Position numbers and translations under genes: made by a program | The notes under the pieces: generated by a model | Database searches by the model: none | Told to the model about the DNA's origin: nothing | Seen by the model: the letters and a program-made list of their open reading frames with translations, nothing else | Shown here: positions 1-9,991 of the stretch, piece by piece | Layout of the letters: each line of letters begins with the position of its first letter | Position numbering within the stretch: position 1 is the first letter of the stretch | Assembly (NCBI RefSeq): GCF_003056725.1 | Contig: NZ_QBKZ01000015.1 | Span: 590,747 to 654,746, forward strand | DNA from: Mangrovicoccus ximenensis | GTDB taxonomy: Bacteria; Pseudomonadota; Alphaproteobacteria; Rhodobacterales; Rhodobacteraceae | Direction of reading: 5' to 3' | DNA length: 64,000 nt

Positions 1-214
1 CCCGCTGATCGTGGAATGGCGCGCGCTGACCGTCGTGCTGCTCGACAAGGTGGCCGGGCTGGTCCGCAAGCGGCTGAAGCTGACGCCCGAGGAGCTGCCG
101 CTGGCGGCGGTGCTCGAGGGCGGCACCTGGGCGACCGGCCGGCGGCTCGCCCGCCGCAAGCGCCCGGGCGGCACGCCGCCGATCAACATCCTCTCCACCG
201 GCACCGTATTCTGA
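1..214 (+). CDS. URC4/Urg3-type DUF1688 protein, C-terminal end (cut by window edge)
   Basis: The first 70 codons (frame beginning at base 2) are the end of an open frame that enters from outside the window and stops at 214. The tail, with a LEGGTW block followed by a [12 protein letters not shown] ending, matches my recollection of the DUF1688 family (Urg3/URC4), which is linked to uracil catabolism. A complete uracil phosphoribosyltransferase gene follows 31 bases later on the same strand, which is the usual partner of this family and supports the call. The internal ATG at 11 is not a start; the protein is simply truncated by the window boundary. The biochemical role of the family is not settled. 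Confidence 0.7.
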   Translation, partial: PLIVEWRALTVVLLDKVAGLVRKRLKLTPEELPLAAVLEGGTWATGRRLARRKRPGGTPPINILSTGTVF

Positions 215-245
215 GACCTCCGAAGATCCCCGAAAGGCCATCCGC

Positions 246-878
246 ATGACCGATCATGTCACCGTCGTCGACCATCCGCTGGTGCAGCACAAGCTGACCG
301 AGATGCGCAAGAAGGACACCTCGACCGCGTCCTTCCGCCGCCTGCTGCGCGAAATCGCCCATCTGCTGGCCTATGAGGTGATGCGCGACCTGCCGCTCGG
401 CTCGATCAAAATCGAGACCCCGCTAGAAGAGATGAGCGCGCCGCAGATCGAAGGCAAGAAGCTGGTGCTGGTCTCGATCCTGCGCGCCGGCAACGGTCTG
501 CTCGAAGGCGTGCTCGACCTGGTGCCGCAGGCCCGTGTCGGCCATATCGGCCTCTATCGCGACCCCGAGACGCTGGTCGCCGTCGAATACTACCTGAAGG
601 TGCCCTCCGACATCGAGGACCGCCCGGTGATCGTCGTCGACCCGATGCTGGCCACCGCAAACTCGGCCTCGGCGGCCTTGACCCGGCTGAAGGAAGTCGG
701 CGCCAAGAACATCAAGTTCCTCTGCCTCCTGGCCGCGCCCGAAGGGATCGAGACCCTGACCCGCGACCATCCGGACGTGCCGATCTTCACCGCCTCGATC
801 GACGAGCGGCTCGACGATCACGGCTATATCCGCCCCGGCCTCGGCGATGCCGGCGACCGGATGTTCGGCACCCGCTGA
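246..878 (+). CDS. upp: Uracil phosphoribosyltransferase
   Basis: A complete 210-residue UPRT, the usual family length. It converts uracil and PRPP to UMP in the cytosol (pyrimidine salvage). Visible landmarks are the RAGNGLLEG segment near residue 79, the PRPP-binding loop [12 protein letters not shown] near residue 131, and the C-terminal [16 protein letters not shown] signature that contacts uracil. The PRPP loop has Ala where many homologues have Gly (ATGNS), a conservative change. The ATG at 246 has a GAAAGG ribosome-binding site about 8 bases upstream. It probably shares a transcript with the preceding DUF1688 gene, a pairing that suggests coupling of uracil breakdown and salvage. Confidence 0.95.
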   Translation: MTDHVTVVDHPLVQHKLTEMRKKDTSTASFRRLLREIAHLLAYEVMRDLPLGSIKIETPLEEMSAPQIEGKKLVLVSILRAGNGLLEGVLDLVPQARVGHIGLYRDPETLVAVEYYLKVPSDIEDRPVIVVDPMLATANSASAALTRLKEVGAKNIKFLCLLAAPEGIETLTRDHPDVPIFTASIDERLDDHGYIRPGLGDAGDRMFGTR

Positions 879-894
879 TCCCGGGCCCGGTCCC

Positions 895-915
895 GTCCCG
901 GCCCTGCGCCGGGAC
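895..915 (+). terminator. Hairpin after upp
   Basis: Perfect 7-bp inverted repeat (GTCCCGG / CCGGGAC) with a 7-base loop, 17 bases after the upp stop and between upp and the convergent small gene. There is no T-run, so intrinsic termination is uncertain. Confidence 0.35.
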
Positions 916-923
916 CTCGCCGG

Positions 924-1208
924 TCACAGGCGGTGCAGCTTCAGCCGTCCGAGACCGGCAAATTCCATGCGGATGCCCGGCCCGCCCGGGCCCAGCCGCA
1001 GGCTGCGGCCGACCTTGGCCGCCATGCGCGTGGTCTCCTCGTCGCGGCGCATGGTGACGCCCTCGTCGAGATTGTCGAGAATGTCCTCGACCCGCTGGTC
1101 GCGCGGAACCGGATCGGCCCGGCGCGCCGCGGCGGCGGCAAGTCCGGCGATCAGCGCATAGCGGAAGACCGTCCAGAAGATCGGGGAAAGCGGCAGGGCC
1201 AGGGGCAT
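924..1208 (-). CDS. Small hypothetical membrane-anchored protein
   Basis: A 94-residue protein read right to left from an ATG at 1208, with GGAG about 9 bases upstream. Residues 8-27 form one hydrophobic segment (FWTVFRYALIAGLAAAAA), followed by a charged cytoplasmic-type tail with a basic C-terminus. I do not recognise a named family. It is convergent with upp and divergent from recF (108 bases apart), so the 1209-1315 gap should hold both promoters. It appears intact. Confidence 0.6.
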   Translation of the reverse strand: MPLALPLSPIFWTVFRYALIAGLAAAAARRADPVPRDQRVEDILDNLDEGVTMRRDEETTRMAAKVGRSLRLGPGGPGIRMEFAGLGRLKLHRL

Positions 1209-1315
1209 GCGTCAGTCTCCAATGTTTCCTTCAAGATAGGCACATGGCTCCGCCTTTTCCATATCCGCCCGCGACAGGGTTTCCCTTGGGCGGAGAAACG
1301 CGCTACGCCCCCGCC

Positions 1316-1930
1316 ATGCCTCTCCGCGTCACCTCGCTGACCCTCTCGCATTTCCGCTCCCACCGCCGCGCCCGCCTGGCGCTCGACGGCCGCCCGGTCG
1401 CGCTTCACGGCCCGAACGGCGCGGGCAAGACCAACCTTGCCGAGGCGGTCTCGCTGCTCTCTCCGGGCCGCGGGCTGCGCCGCGCCACCGCAGACGAGCT
1501 GGTCCGCCGCCCCGAGGCGCTCGGCTGGAAGATCCGTGCCGAGGTCGAGGCACCGTCGGGCCTGCACGAGATCGAGACCTGGGCCGAATCCGGCCAGAGC
1601 CGCCAGGTGCGCATCGACGGCAAGGCGGCGACGCAGACGGCGCTGGGACGGATCGTCCGGCTGGTGTGGCTGATCCCGGCGATGGACCGGCTCTGGATCG
1701 AGGCGGCGGAGGGGCGGCGGCGCTTCCTCGACCGGATGGTGCTGAGCTTCGAGCCCGGCCATGCCGAGGCGGTGCTGGCCTATGAAAAGGCGATGCGCGA
1801 CCGCAACCGGCTCCTGAAGGACGAGATCCGCGACCCGCACTGGCATGGCGCGCTCGAGGCGCAGATGGCCGAGGCCGGGGCGGCGATCATCGCGGCACGC
1901 GCCGCGGTGCTGGCGCGGCTGGAGGCGCCC
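1316..1930 (+). pseudogene. recF: RecF recombination ATPase, N-terminal fragment
   Basis: The first ~205 residues of RecF (normally about 360-370), the SMC-like ATPase that loads RecA at single-strand gaps. Seen are the N-terminal LRVTSLTLSHFRSHRRARL strand, the Walker A motif GPNGAGKTN near residue 30, and the RecF-type RRFLDRMV segment near residue 137. The ATG at 1316 is chosen over an upstream in-frame ATG at 1244 because homology begins there. After about residue 203 the protein changes to low-complexity sequence that is the antisense of the convergent ABC gene, so Walker B and the signature motif are missing. The break near 1930 is one of the window's block junctions. Confidence 0.85.
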
Positions 1931-2706
1931 GGCTGCCAGCCCGCCGCTTCGGCTGCGGCAGGCGGGGGCAGCGCGAAGAGCGCGGCAGGCGGGCTGCCGA
2001 CGAAGCTGGCCGCAAAGGCGTTGGCCGGATGGCGGTAGATTTCCTGTGGCGTCCCGGCCTGCACGACGCCGCCCTCCTTCATCAGGATCACCCGGTCGGC
2101 GATGGACAGCGCCTCGGACTGGTCATGGGTGACCATCACCGTGGTGATCCCGGTGCGGTCATGCAGTTCGCGCAGCTCGGAGCGGACCGAACTGCGCAGC
2201 ACCGCATCGAGATTGGAGAGCGGTTCGTCGAGCAGGAGGAGCCGCGGCCGGATGGCGATGGCCCGCGCGATGGCGACACGCTGCTGCTGCCCGCCCGAAA
2301 GCTCTGCCGGTCGCCGCCGCTCGAACCCGGTCAAGCCCACCGCAGCCAGCGCGTCGGCGACGCGGGTGCGGGTCTCGCCGCGCGACAGCCGCCGCATCTC
2401 CAGCCCGAAGCCGACGTTCTGTGCCACCGTCATGTGCGGGAAGAGCGCGTAGTTCTGGAAGACGAGGCCGATGTCGCGGTCCCATGCCGGGAGCCGGGTG
2501 ATGTCCTCGCCGCCCAGCAGGATGCGGCCGCGGTCCGGCTCCAGCAGCCCCGAGAGGATGCGCAGCAGCGTGGATTTCCCGCAGCCCGAGGGGCCGAGCA
2601 GGGCGGCGAATTCCCCTTCGCCGATCTCAATGGCGGCATCGCGGAGCGCCGGAGCACCGCCATAGGACTTGGCGACGCCGTCGATCTGGACATGGGGAGA
2701 CGTCAT
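1931..2706 (-). pseudogene. Polyamine-type ABC transporter ATP-binding subunit, C-truncated
   Basis: PotA/AfuC-like ATPase read from an ATG at 2706 that overlaps the permease stop (ATGA). The nucleotide-binding domain is complete: Walker A GPSGCGKST near residue 38, Q-loop FQNYALFP, signature LSGGQQQR, Walker B LLLLDEPLSNLDA and H-loop VTHDQSEAL. The C-terminal regulatory TOBE domain is absent; recognisable sequence ends soon after AASFVGSPP (about residue 245 of an expected ~340-360), where it meets the truncated recF head-on near 1930. It would energise the two permeases and binding protein encoded just upstream. Confidence 0.85.
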
Positions 2707-3488
2707 AGCCTGCGGGACCACTTGAATTTCAGCTCGCCCGCGATCACCGCGGCGAGGATCAGGGCGACGATCATCGCGCCGATGGCGAGGGTGATCGGGT
2801 CGACCCCCTGGCCGCGCAGCTGCGAATACATCCGCACCGGGAAGGTCATCCAGCGCGCTCCCGCGATGAAGGTCGTCACCACGACATCGTTGAACGAGAC
2901 GAGGAAGGAGAACACCGCCGCCGTCAGCACGCCGGGCAGCGCCAGCGGGAAGGTCGTGCGCAGGAAGGCGCGCAGGGGACGCGCGCCGAGGCTGCGGGCG
3001 GCCTCCTCCATCTGCGGGTCGATGCCTGCCAGCGTCGCCAGCAGGATGCGCACCGAAAGCGGCAGGGTGATGACGGCATGGGCCAGCACCAGCCCGCCGA
3101 ACGTGCCGCTGATCCCGAGCCTTGCGTAGATTTGCAGGAGCGCAATCGCCCAGACCACCAGCGGCAGGGTCAGCGGCGCGAGCAGCAGCAGCTCGACCAG
3201 CGCCCGGCTTTTCAGACCGCCGCGCGAGAGGCCCGTCGCCGCCATCAGCCCGGCGGTGACCGAGATCGCGGTCGAGACGCAGGCGATGATCGTGCTGTTG
3301 ATCAGCGCGCCGCGGTATTCCGGGCTGTCGAGCGCCGCCCCGAACCAGCGCAGCGACAGCTCGCGCGGCGGGAAGCGGAAGAACTTGCCGTCATCGAAGG
3401 CCGAGAAGATCAGCACGGCCACCGGGGCGAGAAGGAAGAGCAGGACGGCGCCGGTCAGCAGCGCCCAGAGGACACCGGAGAGCTTCAT
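2703..3488 (-). CDS. Polyamine-type ABC transporter permease, PotC-like
   Basis: A 261-residue inner-membrane permease with about six hydrophobic segments (first at residues 9-27) and the EAA coupling loop EEAARSLGARPLRAF near residue 165. It starts at the ATG at 3488, overlapping the upstream permease stop by an ATGA, and itself overlaps the downstream ATPase by ATGA. Such tight coupling shows one operon: binding protein, PotB-like, PotC-like, ATPase. Substrate cannot be read from sequence; spermidine/putrescine and related small organic cations or acids are typical of this group. Confidence 0.9.
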   Translation of the reverse strand: MKLSGVLWALLTGAVLLFLLAPVAVLIFSAFDDGKFFRFPPRELSLRWFGAALDSPEYRGALINSTIIACVSTAISVTAGLMAATGLSRGGLKSRALVELLLLAPLTLPLVVWAIALLQIYARLGISGTFGGLVLAHAVITLPLSVRILLATLAGIDPQMEEAARSLGARPLRAFLRTTFPLALPGVLTAAVFSFLVSFNDVVVTTFIAGARWMTFPVRMYSQLRGQGVDPITLAIGAMIVALILAAVIAGELKFKWSRRL

Positions 3489-4339
3489 CGCGCGGCTCCG
3501 GGCAGGGCCTGCCGGATCGCCCAGCCGAGCGCGCCGATCGCGGCCAGGATGGCCAGCATGACGACCGCGAGCGCGGAGGCGAAGGGCCAGTCGAGCACCA
3601 GCGAGGCCTGCTGGTAGGCCATGGTGGCGAAGGTCGGGATCTTGCCCTGGCCGAGGATCAGCGGCGTGACGAAGGCGGTCAGCGTAGCGCAGAAGACCAG
3701 CGCCGATCCCGCCAGCAGGCCGGGCGCGCAGAGCGGCAGGATGATCCGCGTCCAGACTGCCCGGCGCCGCGCGCCGAGCGACATGGCGGCGCCTTCGGCA
3801 TCGCGGGGCAGCCGGTCCATCGCCGCGACCAGCGGCAGCACCATCAGCGGCAGGAAGGCATGGACCAGCCCGATCAGGATGCCCGCCTGGGTGCCGAGCA
3901 GCTTCCAGGACCGGTCGATCAGGCCGAGGCTCTTCAGCGTGCCATTGAGCACGCCCAGGGGACCAATCAGGTTGACGATCCCCAGCGTCGGCAGCAGCGC
4001 GCCGCAGACCATCGGGATCAGCACGACGGCCAGGACCAGCCCGCGGAACCGTCCGGCGCGCCGCACGATCCACCAGGCGAGCGGCAGCGCCAGCGCAGCG
4101 CAGATGGCCGTGGTGGCGAGGCTCAGCCAGATCGTCCGCGCGAGCCCGGTCATGTAGTAGCTGTCGGTCGTTATGCGGCGGTAGTGTTCGCCCGTCGGCG
4201 TGACGTCGAGCATCAGCGACCCCGGCGGCTGCGACCACAGGCTCATCGCCAGCAGCAGCAGGAACGGCGCAAGGAACACGCCGGCCGTCAGGAGGACGGC
4301 CGGGGCAACGAGGCCCCTGGCGCTTTTCGCGGCGAGCAT
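3485..4339 (-). CDS. Polyamine-type ABC transporter permease, PotB-like
   Basis: A 284-residue permease beginning at the ATG at 4339, ten bases after the binding-protein stop. The first hydrophobic segment lies at residues 13-32, a periplasmic loop follows, then five more segments. The EAA loop reads DAEGAAMSLGARRRAVWTRI near residue 180, the site that docks on the ATPase. It pairs with the following PotC-like protein to form the heterodimeric channel. Intact and in frame throughout. Confidence 0.9.
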   Translation of the reverse strand: MLAAKSARGLVAPAVLLTAGVFLAPFLLLLAMSLWSQPPGSLMLDVTPTGEHYRRITTDSYYMTGLARTIWLSLATTAICAALALPLAWWIVRRAGRFRGLVLAVVLIPMVCGALLPTLGIVNLIGPLGVLNGTLKSLGLIDRSWKLLGTQAGILIGLVHAFLPLMVLPLVAAMDRLPRDAEGAAMSLGARRRAVWTRIILPLCAPGLLAGSALVFCATLTAFVTPLILGQGKIPTFATMAYQQASLVLDWPFASALAVVMLAILAAIGALGWAIRQALPGAAR

Positions 4340-4349
4340 TGCGGCGTCC

Positions 4350-5384
4350 CTACTGCGCGAGGATTTCCTTGTTCCAACGCTCGGTCCAGTCCGAGCGCTG
4401 CTCGATCAGCCAAGACCAGTCGAGCTGCAGCAGGCTCGCCACTTCGTCGGGCGAGTTGATCGTGTCGGCCGCCGCGGCATCGCTCAGCTCCACCGTGGAA
4501 TTGGTCGGGCCGAAATAGATCTCCTCGGCATAGGCCTTCTGGGTCTCCGCCGAGAGCGCGTATCCTATGAACATCTCCGCCAGCTCCGGGTTCGGGCTGT
4601 CCGCCACCTGGCAGACCATGTCGCGGATCAGCACCGGGCCCGGATCGGTCGGGAAGCTGAAGCCGATGCCGGGAAATTCCTTGAGCCCCGCGAGGACGTA
4701 GCCCGAGATCATCGGCGCCATGGCGACCTCGCCCGCCTCCATCAGCGCGAACACCTCCTCGAGGCTGGTATAGACCAGCGCGGGCGCGCCGAGCTCGGCC
4801 ACCTTGGCAAAGGCCGCATCCGCGTCATGCTCGTCCGTGCCCTCGAGCCGTGCCGCGACTCCAAGGAGCCCGCCGCCCTCGGAGCTGGGATAGGGCGCCA
4901 TGCCGATCATGCCCTTGTAGTCCGGGTTCCACATGTCGGCCCATTCCGGCGGCTCGGAGACGAGATCCTTCGAATAGGCAATTCCGAGCCCGACCAGCGA
5001 CATGGCATAGCAGCCCTCGTTCATGCCCTCCCAGACCGATTTGTACATGTCGCTCCCGGGATCGGGCGGCACCACCAGCCCGTCGGCCAGCAGCTGCGGC
5101 GCCTCGTAGATGTTCTGGAAGGTGGCATCCATCGTGGGGTTCTGCCGCTCGGCATAGATCTTGGACATGCGGTCGCCCGAGCCGCCGAGCAGGAATTCGA
5201 CCTTGGCTCCGGTCGCGGCTTCCAGCGGCGCCGCGGCATGTTCCTTGAGCAGCCGCTCGATATCGCCGCCCCAGGTGCCGACGACCAGCGTCTGGCCGGA
5301 AAAATCCTGTGCAGCCACCGCACCGGCCGCGAGAACCGCCCCCGCCGCAAGCGACGCCCTGATGAAATGACCCGTTCCGAACAC
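4350..5384 (-). CDS. Extracellular solute-binding protein, PotD-like
   Basis: A 344-residue periplasmic binding protein of the spermidine/putrescine (family 1) type. The start is chosen as GTG at 5384 because GGGAGA lies 7 bases upstream and a Sec signal peptide follows directly (hydrophobic alanine-rich core, cleavage expected after AVAA near residue 22). The open frame extends upstream to an ATG at 5558, but that part is not signal-like. The mature protein begins QDFSGQTLVVGTWGGD, typical of this family, where the WGG turn helps form the binding cleft. First gene of a four-gene transport operon. The ligand is not deducible. Confidence 0.88.
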   Translation of the reverse strand: MFGTGHFIRASLAAGAVLAAGAVAAQDFSGQTLVVGTWGGDIERLLKEHAAAPLEAATGAKVEFLLGGSGDRMSKIYAERQNPTMDATFQNIYEAPQLLADGLVVPPDPGSDMYKSVWEGMNEGCYAMSLVGLGIAYSKDLVSEPPEWADMWNPDYKGMIGMAPYPSSEGGGLLGVAARLEGTDEHDADAAFAKVAELGAPALVYTSLEEVFALMEAGEVAMAPMISGYVLAGLKEFPGIGFSFPTDPGPVLIRDMVCQVADSPNPELAEMFIGYALSAETQKAYAEEIYFGPTNSTVELSDAAAADTINSPDEVASLLQLDWSWLIEQRSDWTERWNKEILAQ

Positions 5385-5606
5385 GTTGAAATCTCCCGGC
5401 AATGGACTTCGGCGGACCTGCGGGTCCCGCCCTCTGCAGCCACGCCACGGCGGCGGCCGCTCCAGGAAAGCTCCGCATGCTGAGTGATTTCGCCAGACAC
5501 GAGCGGCGGTGAAATATTCATCGGGGAAAACCGCCCGCGGCGGGAAAATTGGGCTCATTCTGCATCCGGGCCGCCCGGAACCGGGCGGCGCGGCAGGGGA
5601 CCGGCG
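5385..5606. other. Intergenic region upstream of the PotD-like gene
   Basis: About 220 bases between the M19 dipeptidase stop and the binding-protein start. It must hold the promoter of the polyamine-type operon, but I see no clean operator or riboswitch. An AT-richer stretch near 5505-5550 is the most promoter-like part. Confidence 0.4.
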
Positions 5607-6575
<969 letters not shown>

Positions 6576-6591
6576 GTCTTGGTCCTTGGTG

Positions 6592-7307
6592 TCAGAGATA
6601 GATGTTGCGCACGATCGCGTCGTGATCGCCCGCCATGGCGCGGACATCGCCGCCATCGACCACCTGCCCGTCGCGCAGGACGATGAAGCGGTCGGCGGCG
6701 CGGAAGGCCAGGTTCAGGTTCTGCTCGACCATCAGCATGGTGACGCCCTCGGTCTTCAGTGCGTCGATGATCTGGGCGATCTCTTCGCAGAATTGCGGCG
6801 AGAGCCCACCCGGGGCTCGTCGAGCAGCAAGAGCCGCGGCTTCGACATCAGCGCGCGGCCGATGGCGACCATCTGCTGCTCGCCGCCCGAGAGCGTCCGG
6901 GTCGGCTGGCGGCGGCGCTCCTTCAGGCGGGGGAAGCGGTCGTAGATGCCCGCGAGGGTTCCGGCCAGTTCGCGCCCGCCGCGACGCATCGCGCCGAGCC
7001 TGAGGTTGTCCTCAACCGAAAGGTCGGGGAAGAGGTCGCGCGCCTGGCTGACCTGGGCGATGCCATGGGCGAAGATGCGGTGCGGCGGTAGCCCGGCGGT
7101 CTCGGTGCCGTCGAAGAGCACCGAGCCGGAACTCGGCCGCACGAAGCCGCAGACCGCGTTGAGCGAGGTCGATTTGCCCGAGCCGTTGGCGCCGAGCAAC
7201 GTCAGGCATTCGCCGGGCAGGACATCATAGGAGGCGCCGCGCAGGATCGGCTTCTTGCCGTAGCCGACATGCAGGTCGCGGATTTCGAGAAGCGGTTTGT
7301 CAGGCAT
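6592..7307 (-). pseudogene. livF: Branched-chain-type ABC transporter ATPase LivF, single-base frameshift
   Basis: Reads as LivF from ATG 7307 (overlapping livG by 8 bases): Walker A LGANGSGKST, signature LSGGEQQMVAIGRAL, Walker B LLLLDEP. Immediately after DEPRVG the frame is lost. Inserting one base between 6804 and 6805 restores the family sequence (LSPQFCEEIAQIID... through VEQNLNLAFRAADRF) to a stop at 6592, giving about 238 residues, the normal size. So one base is missing, either a real inactivating mutation or a sequencing error in a C-rich run. Without repair the H-loop region is lost. Confidence 0.88.
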
Positions 7308-8064
7308 GTCCGAGATAGGCCTCCAGCACGGCGCGGTCCTCGCGGATTTCGGCGGGCGTTCCCTCGGCGATGCGGGCGCCTGCCGCCATCACCAGGATCC
7401 GGTCGGCGGCGGCCATGACCAGCTCCACCGCATGCTCGATCAGCAGGATTCCGACCCCCTTTTCGCCGGCCAGACGCTTGATGATGTCCATCATCTGCGC
7501 GCGCGCCACCGGCGAGAGGCCGACCGCCGGCTCGTCGAGCAGCAGCACCGGCGGATCGGAGGCGACGGTGCGCACGATCTCGACGATGCGCTGCTGCCCG
7601 CCCGAGAGGTCCCCGGCCCGCGTGTCGGCCATGTGGTCCATCGACATCAGCTTCAGCAGGTCCCGCGCCTTGGCGATCATCGCCGCCTCGGACTCTAGGG
7701 TCTTCGCGCGGCCCAGCAGGATGTCGAGAAAGCTACCCTCGGTCTGGGCATGCAGCCCGGTCAGCACGTTTTCCAGCACGGTAAGTTCGGGGAAGAGCCC
7801 GCCGTTCTGGAAGGTGCGGCGGATGCCCTTCTCGGCGATCTCGTGCGGGGTGAGCTTCGTCAGTTCCTCGCCCTTCAAGAGGACGCTGCCCGAAGTCGGC
7901 GCGACATAGCCCGAGATCGCGTTGAAGAGCGTCGATTTCCCGGCGCCGTTCGGTCCGATCACGGCACGGATCTGGCCTTCCTCGAGGCGGAAGGACACGC
8001 CGTCGAGCGCGGTCAGCCCCGAGAAACGGACCGAGAGCCCGGTGGTTTCCAGAAGCAGGGTCAT
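7300..8064 (-). CDS. livG: Branched-chain-type ABC transporter ATPase LivG
   Basis: A 254-residue complete ATPase, starting at ATG 8064 which overlaps the livM stop (ATGA). Landmarks are Walker A GPNGAGKST near residue 37, the Q-loop FQNGGLFPELTV, signature DLSGGQQR, Walker B LLLDEPAVGLSP and the H-loop LLIEHAVELVM. LivG/LivF form the ATPase pair of a HAAT-family importer with LivH/LivM. No unusual substitutions were noticed. Confidence 0.92.
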   Translation of the reverse strand: MTLLLETTGLSVRFSGLTALDGVSFRLEEGQIRAVIGPNGAGKSTLFNAISGYVAPTSGSVLLKGEELTKLTPHEIAEKGIRRTFQNGGLFPELTVLENVLTGLHAQTEGSFLDILLGRAKTLESEAAMIAKARDLLKLMSMDHMADTRAGDLSGGQQRIVEIVRTVASDPPVLLLDEPAVGLSPVARAQMMDIIKRLAGEKGVGILLIEHAVELVMAAADRILVMAAGARIAEGTPAEIREDRAVLEAYLGHA

Positions 8065-9041
8065 GCGCCCTCCCGGTAATGGCGTTCGATGAAGATCGGC
8101 GAGGCGCGGCGCAGCAGGCTGGCCAGCCCCTTGGGCATCGCCACCAGCACGGCCGCGACGATCAGGCCGAAGAACAGTTCCTCCATCCCCGGAAAGGCGC
8201 GCAGGTATTCGGGCAGCGCGGTCAGCAGGACGGCGCCCAGCACCGCGCCGAGGACCGAGCCGAGCCCGCCCACCAGCACCATCGCAAAGGAGGCGATCAG
8301 CTGCAGCATGCCGAAGCTTTCGGGGAAGACATGGCCGACATGGCGGGCAAAGAGCGCGCCGGCGCAGCCGACGACAAGCCCCGACCAGGCGAAGGTGGCG
8401 AGAATTACCCGCGCCGTCGGAATGGCGAGCGAGGCGGTGGCGATCTCGTTCTCCCGCACCGCCATGACGGCGCGGCCGAAGCGCGAGCGCAACAGGTTCA
8501 GCGTGCCCTTCACCAGAAGCACCGTAACGGCGAGGAAGATGTAGAATTTCAGCGTGTCGTCCGAAAGCGAGATGCCGAACATCGTCTCGCGCGGCATCGC
8601 CATGCCGTCGGTGCCGCCGGTCAGCGGCTTGGCATGCAGATAGGCCCACCGCATCAGCTCGCCGAAGGCCAGGGTGATGATGGCGAGGTAGTAGCTGCGG
8701 ATGCCGCGCAGCGCCGCGACCGAGGCGAGGAAGCCGCCGAGCGCGCCGAAGGCCCCGGCGACTGGCACGGTCAGGATCCACGGGATCCCGAGCTTGGCCG
8801 AGAGGATCGCCGAGACATAGGCGCCGATGCCGAAGAAGGCGGTGTTGGCGAAGGCAAGCTGGCCGAGATTGCCGATGACGAGGCTGAAGCCCAGCGTCAC
8901 CAGCACCGAGATCAGCATGCCGTTGACGATGAACTGGGTATAGGCATTCGTCGCCAGCGGCAGGAACAGCAGGAGCACGGGCACGGCCCAGAACAGGACG
9001 GTGCGCAGGCTCTGCTGGCGGGAGGTCGGCATGTTGGTCAT
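8061..9041 (-). CDS. livM: Branched-chain-type ABC transporter permease LivM
   Basis: A 326-residue polytopic membrane protein with about eight to nine hydrophobic segments and the family motifs LGFSLVIGNLGQLAFANTAFFGIGAY near residue 50 and RSRFGRAVMAVRENE near residue 187. It begins at ATG 9041, four bases after the stop of the LivH fragment. It is the second channel subunit of the importer. Intact. Confidence 0.92.
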   Translation of the reverse strand: MTNMPTSRQQSLRTVLFWAVPVLLLFLPLATNAYTQFIVNGMLISVLVTLGFSLVIGNLGQLAFANTAFFGIGAYVSAILSAKLGIPWILTVPVAGAFGALGGFLASVAALRGIRSYYLAIITLAFGELMRWAYLHAKPLTGGTDGMAMPRETMFGISLSDDTLKFYIFLAVTVLLVKGTLNLLRSRFGRAVMAVRENEIATASLAIPTARVILATFAWSGLVVGCAGALFARHVGHVFPESFGMLQLIASFAMVLVGGLGSVLGAVLGAVLLTALPEYLRAFPGMEELFFGLIVAAVLVAMPKGLASLLRRASPIFIERHYREGA

Positions 9042-9045
9042 CGCG

Positions 9046-9147
9046 TTACACCTTCACCACGGCCTTGCGGCCGAACAGTCCCTGCGGGCGGACGAAGAGG
9101 ACGAGGACGATCACCAGATAGGCGGTGATCTCGATCGAATCGCGCGG
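9046..9147 (-). pseudogene. livH: LivH permease, C-terminal fragment
   Basis: About the last 33 residues of a LivH-type permease (ITAYLVIVLVLFVRPQGLFG then a basic tail), ending with TAA at 9046-9048 just before livM. The gene is cut at its upstream side near 9147, where unrelated sequence begins. The missing N-terminal 260 residues are very probably the LivH fragment at 11326-12103, which lies in inverted orientation 2.2 kb away; flipping 9148-12103 would rejoin them, apart from a few residues. Confidence 0.75.
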
Positions 9148-9326
9148 GCCCTCGGTGCGGAACCCGGCCCGGCGGGAGAGGCCTTCCTGTCGCTTGCGCG
9201 GTCCGAGACGGCGCAGTTGCGGGAAGCAGGCGGCGAAACCGCCTAGAAAGCGGGCGACTGCGGGGGCGCCGGGCCTGTTTCCGAGGCAGAAGAGACGATT
9301 TCGCGGTCCGGAACGAAACGAATCTT
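9148..9326. other. Block end upstream of tetR; no confident gene
   Basis: The plus strand carries an open frame to a stop at 9246 (tail SLARSETAQLREAGG) that could be the C-terminus of a truncated gene, but nothing identifies it. The remainder is the leader of tetR. Confidence 0.3.
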
Positions 9327-9348
9327 AAAAACCGACCGAGCGGTTTGT
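9327..9348. promoter_or_regulatory. Probable TetR-type operator, upstream of tetR
   Basis: An imperfect palindrome built on ACCGACCG and CGGTTTGTT lies 14 bases before the tetR start region. Its reverse complement matches the site at 9992-10013 (AACAAACCGnTCGGTCGG). Two copies flanking a TetR gene indicate autoregulation plus control of the next gene. Confidence 0.7.
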
Positions 9349-9361
9349 TAATGATGTGGTC

Positions 9362-9985
9362 ATGACGATGACCAGACGCAGGACCCAGGACGAACGCAGC
9401 GCCGAGACCCGCAGGCTTCTGCTGGATGCGACTGTCCGTTCGCTGATGGAAGTGGGCTACGCCAATACCAGCACCGCCGGGATCGCCCGGAGGGCAGGGG
9501 TGTCGCGCGGGGCGCAGACCCATCACTATCCGGGCAAGATGGACCTGATCGTGGCCGCAACGGCCGAGATGTTCGCGAATTTCGCCGATGGCATGGAACG
9601 GCTCGCCGCTGATCTGCGCGCGGGACGGATCGACCTAGACGGCTTCTTCGAAGCAGCTTGGGACAATGTCCTTCATGGCGACTGGTTCTATTCGTCGCTC
9701 GAAATCATCGTCGCGGCGCGCGGCGACGAGGAGCTGCGCGGCCATCTTGCACCGCTGATCCTCGACCTGCATGCGAAGTTCGAGACCACCTGGTCGCGCA
9801 GCTTCGTGGCCACCGCCCCCGAGGTCGTCTCGGCACGGGTGGCCATGAACCTTGTCATGAACGTCTTCCGCGGCATGGCCGTGCAGGCGGTCCTGCGCCG
9901 GGACGAACGCTATTTCCGGGAAATGCTCGAGGCGGTGAAAGCTGTCCTCGCCGTGCATGTCCGGCCGGTAACACCGGACGCGTGA
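9362..9985 (+). CDS. TetR family transcriptional regulator
   Basis: A 207-residue regulator with the canonical N-terminal helix-turn-helix (residues ~8-55: RRLLLDATVRSLMEVGY, then TAGIARRAGVSRGAQTHHYPGK). The C-terminal part (FADGMERLAADLR onward) is a typical all-helical ligand-binding and dimer domain. ATG 9362 is chosen; a GTG at 9356 is also possible. Matching operator-like palindromes lie before this gene and between it and the transporter binding-protein gene, so it most likely represses itself and the transporter. The inducer is unknown. Confidence 0.9.
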   Translation: MTMTRRRTQDERSAETRRLLLDATVRSLMEVGYANTSTAGIARRAGVSRGAQTHHYPGKMDLIVAATAEMFANFADGMERLAADLRAGRIDLDGFFEAAWDNVLHGDWFYSSLEIIVAARGDEELRGHLAPLILDLHAKFETTWSRSFVATAPEVVSARVAMNLVMNVFRGMAVQAVLRRDERYFREMLEAVKAVLAVHVRPVTPDA

Positions 9986-9991
9986 CCAAAA

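Noticed and set aside
2029..3129. Long plus-strand frames over the polyamine ABC genes
   Set aside because: Shadows: basic, low-complexity translations opposite clear permease and ATPase motifs.
7300..8781. A 493-codon frame that fuses an upstream stretch to LivG
   Set aside because: The upstream part is an off-frame reading of livM; LivG homology begins at the ATG at 8064 with the ATGA overlap.
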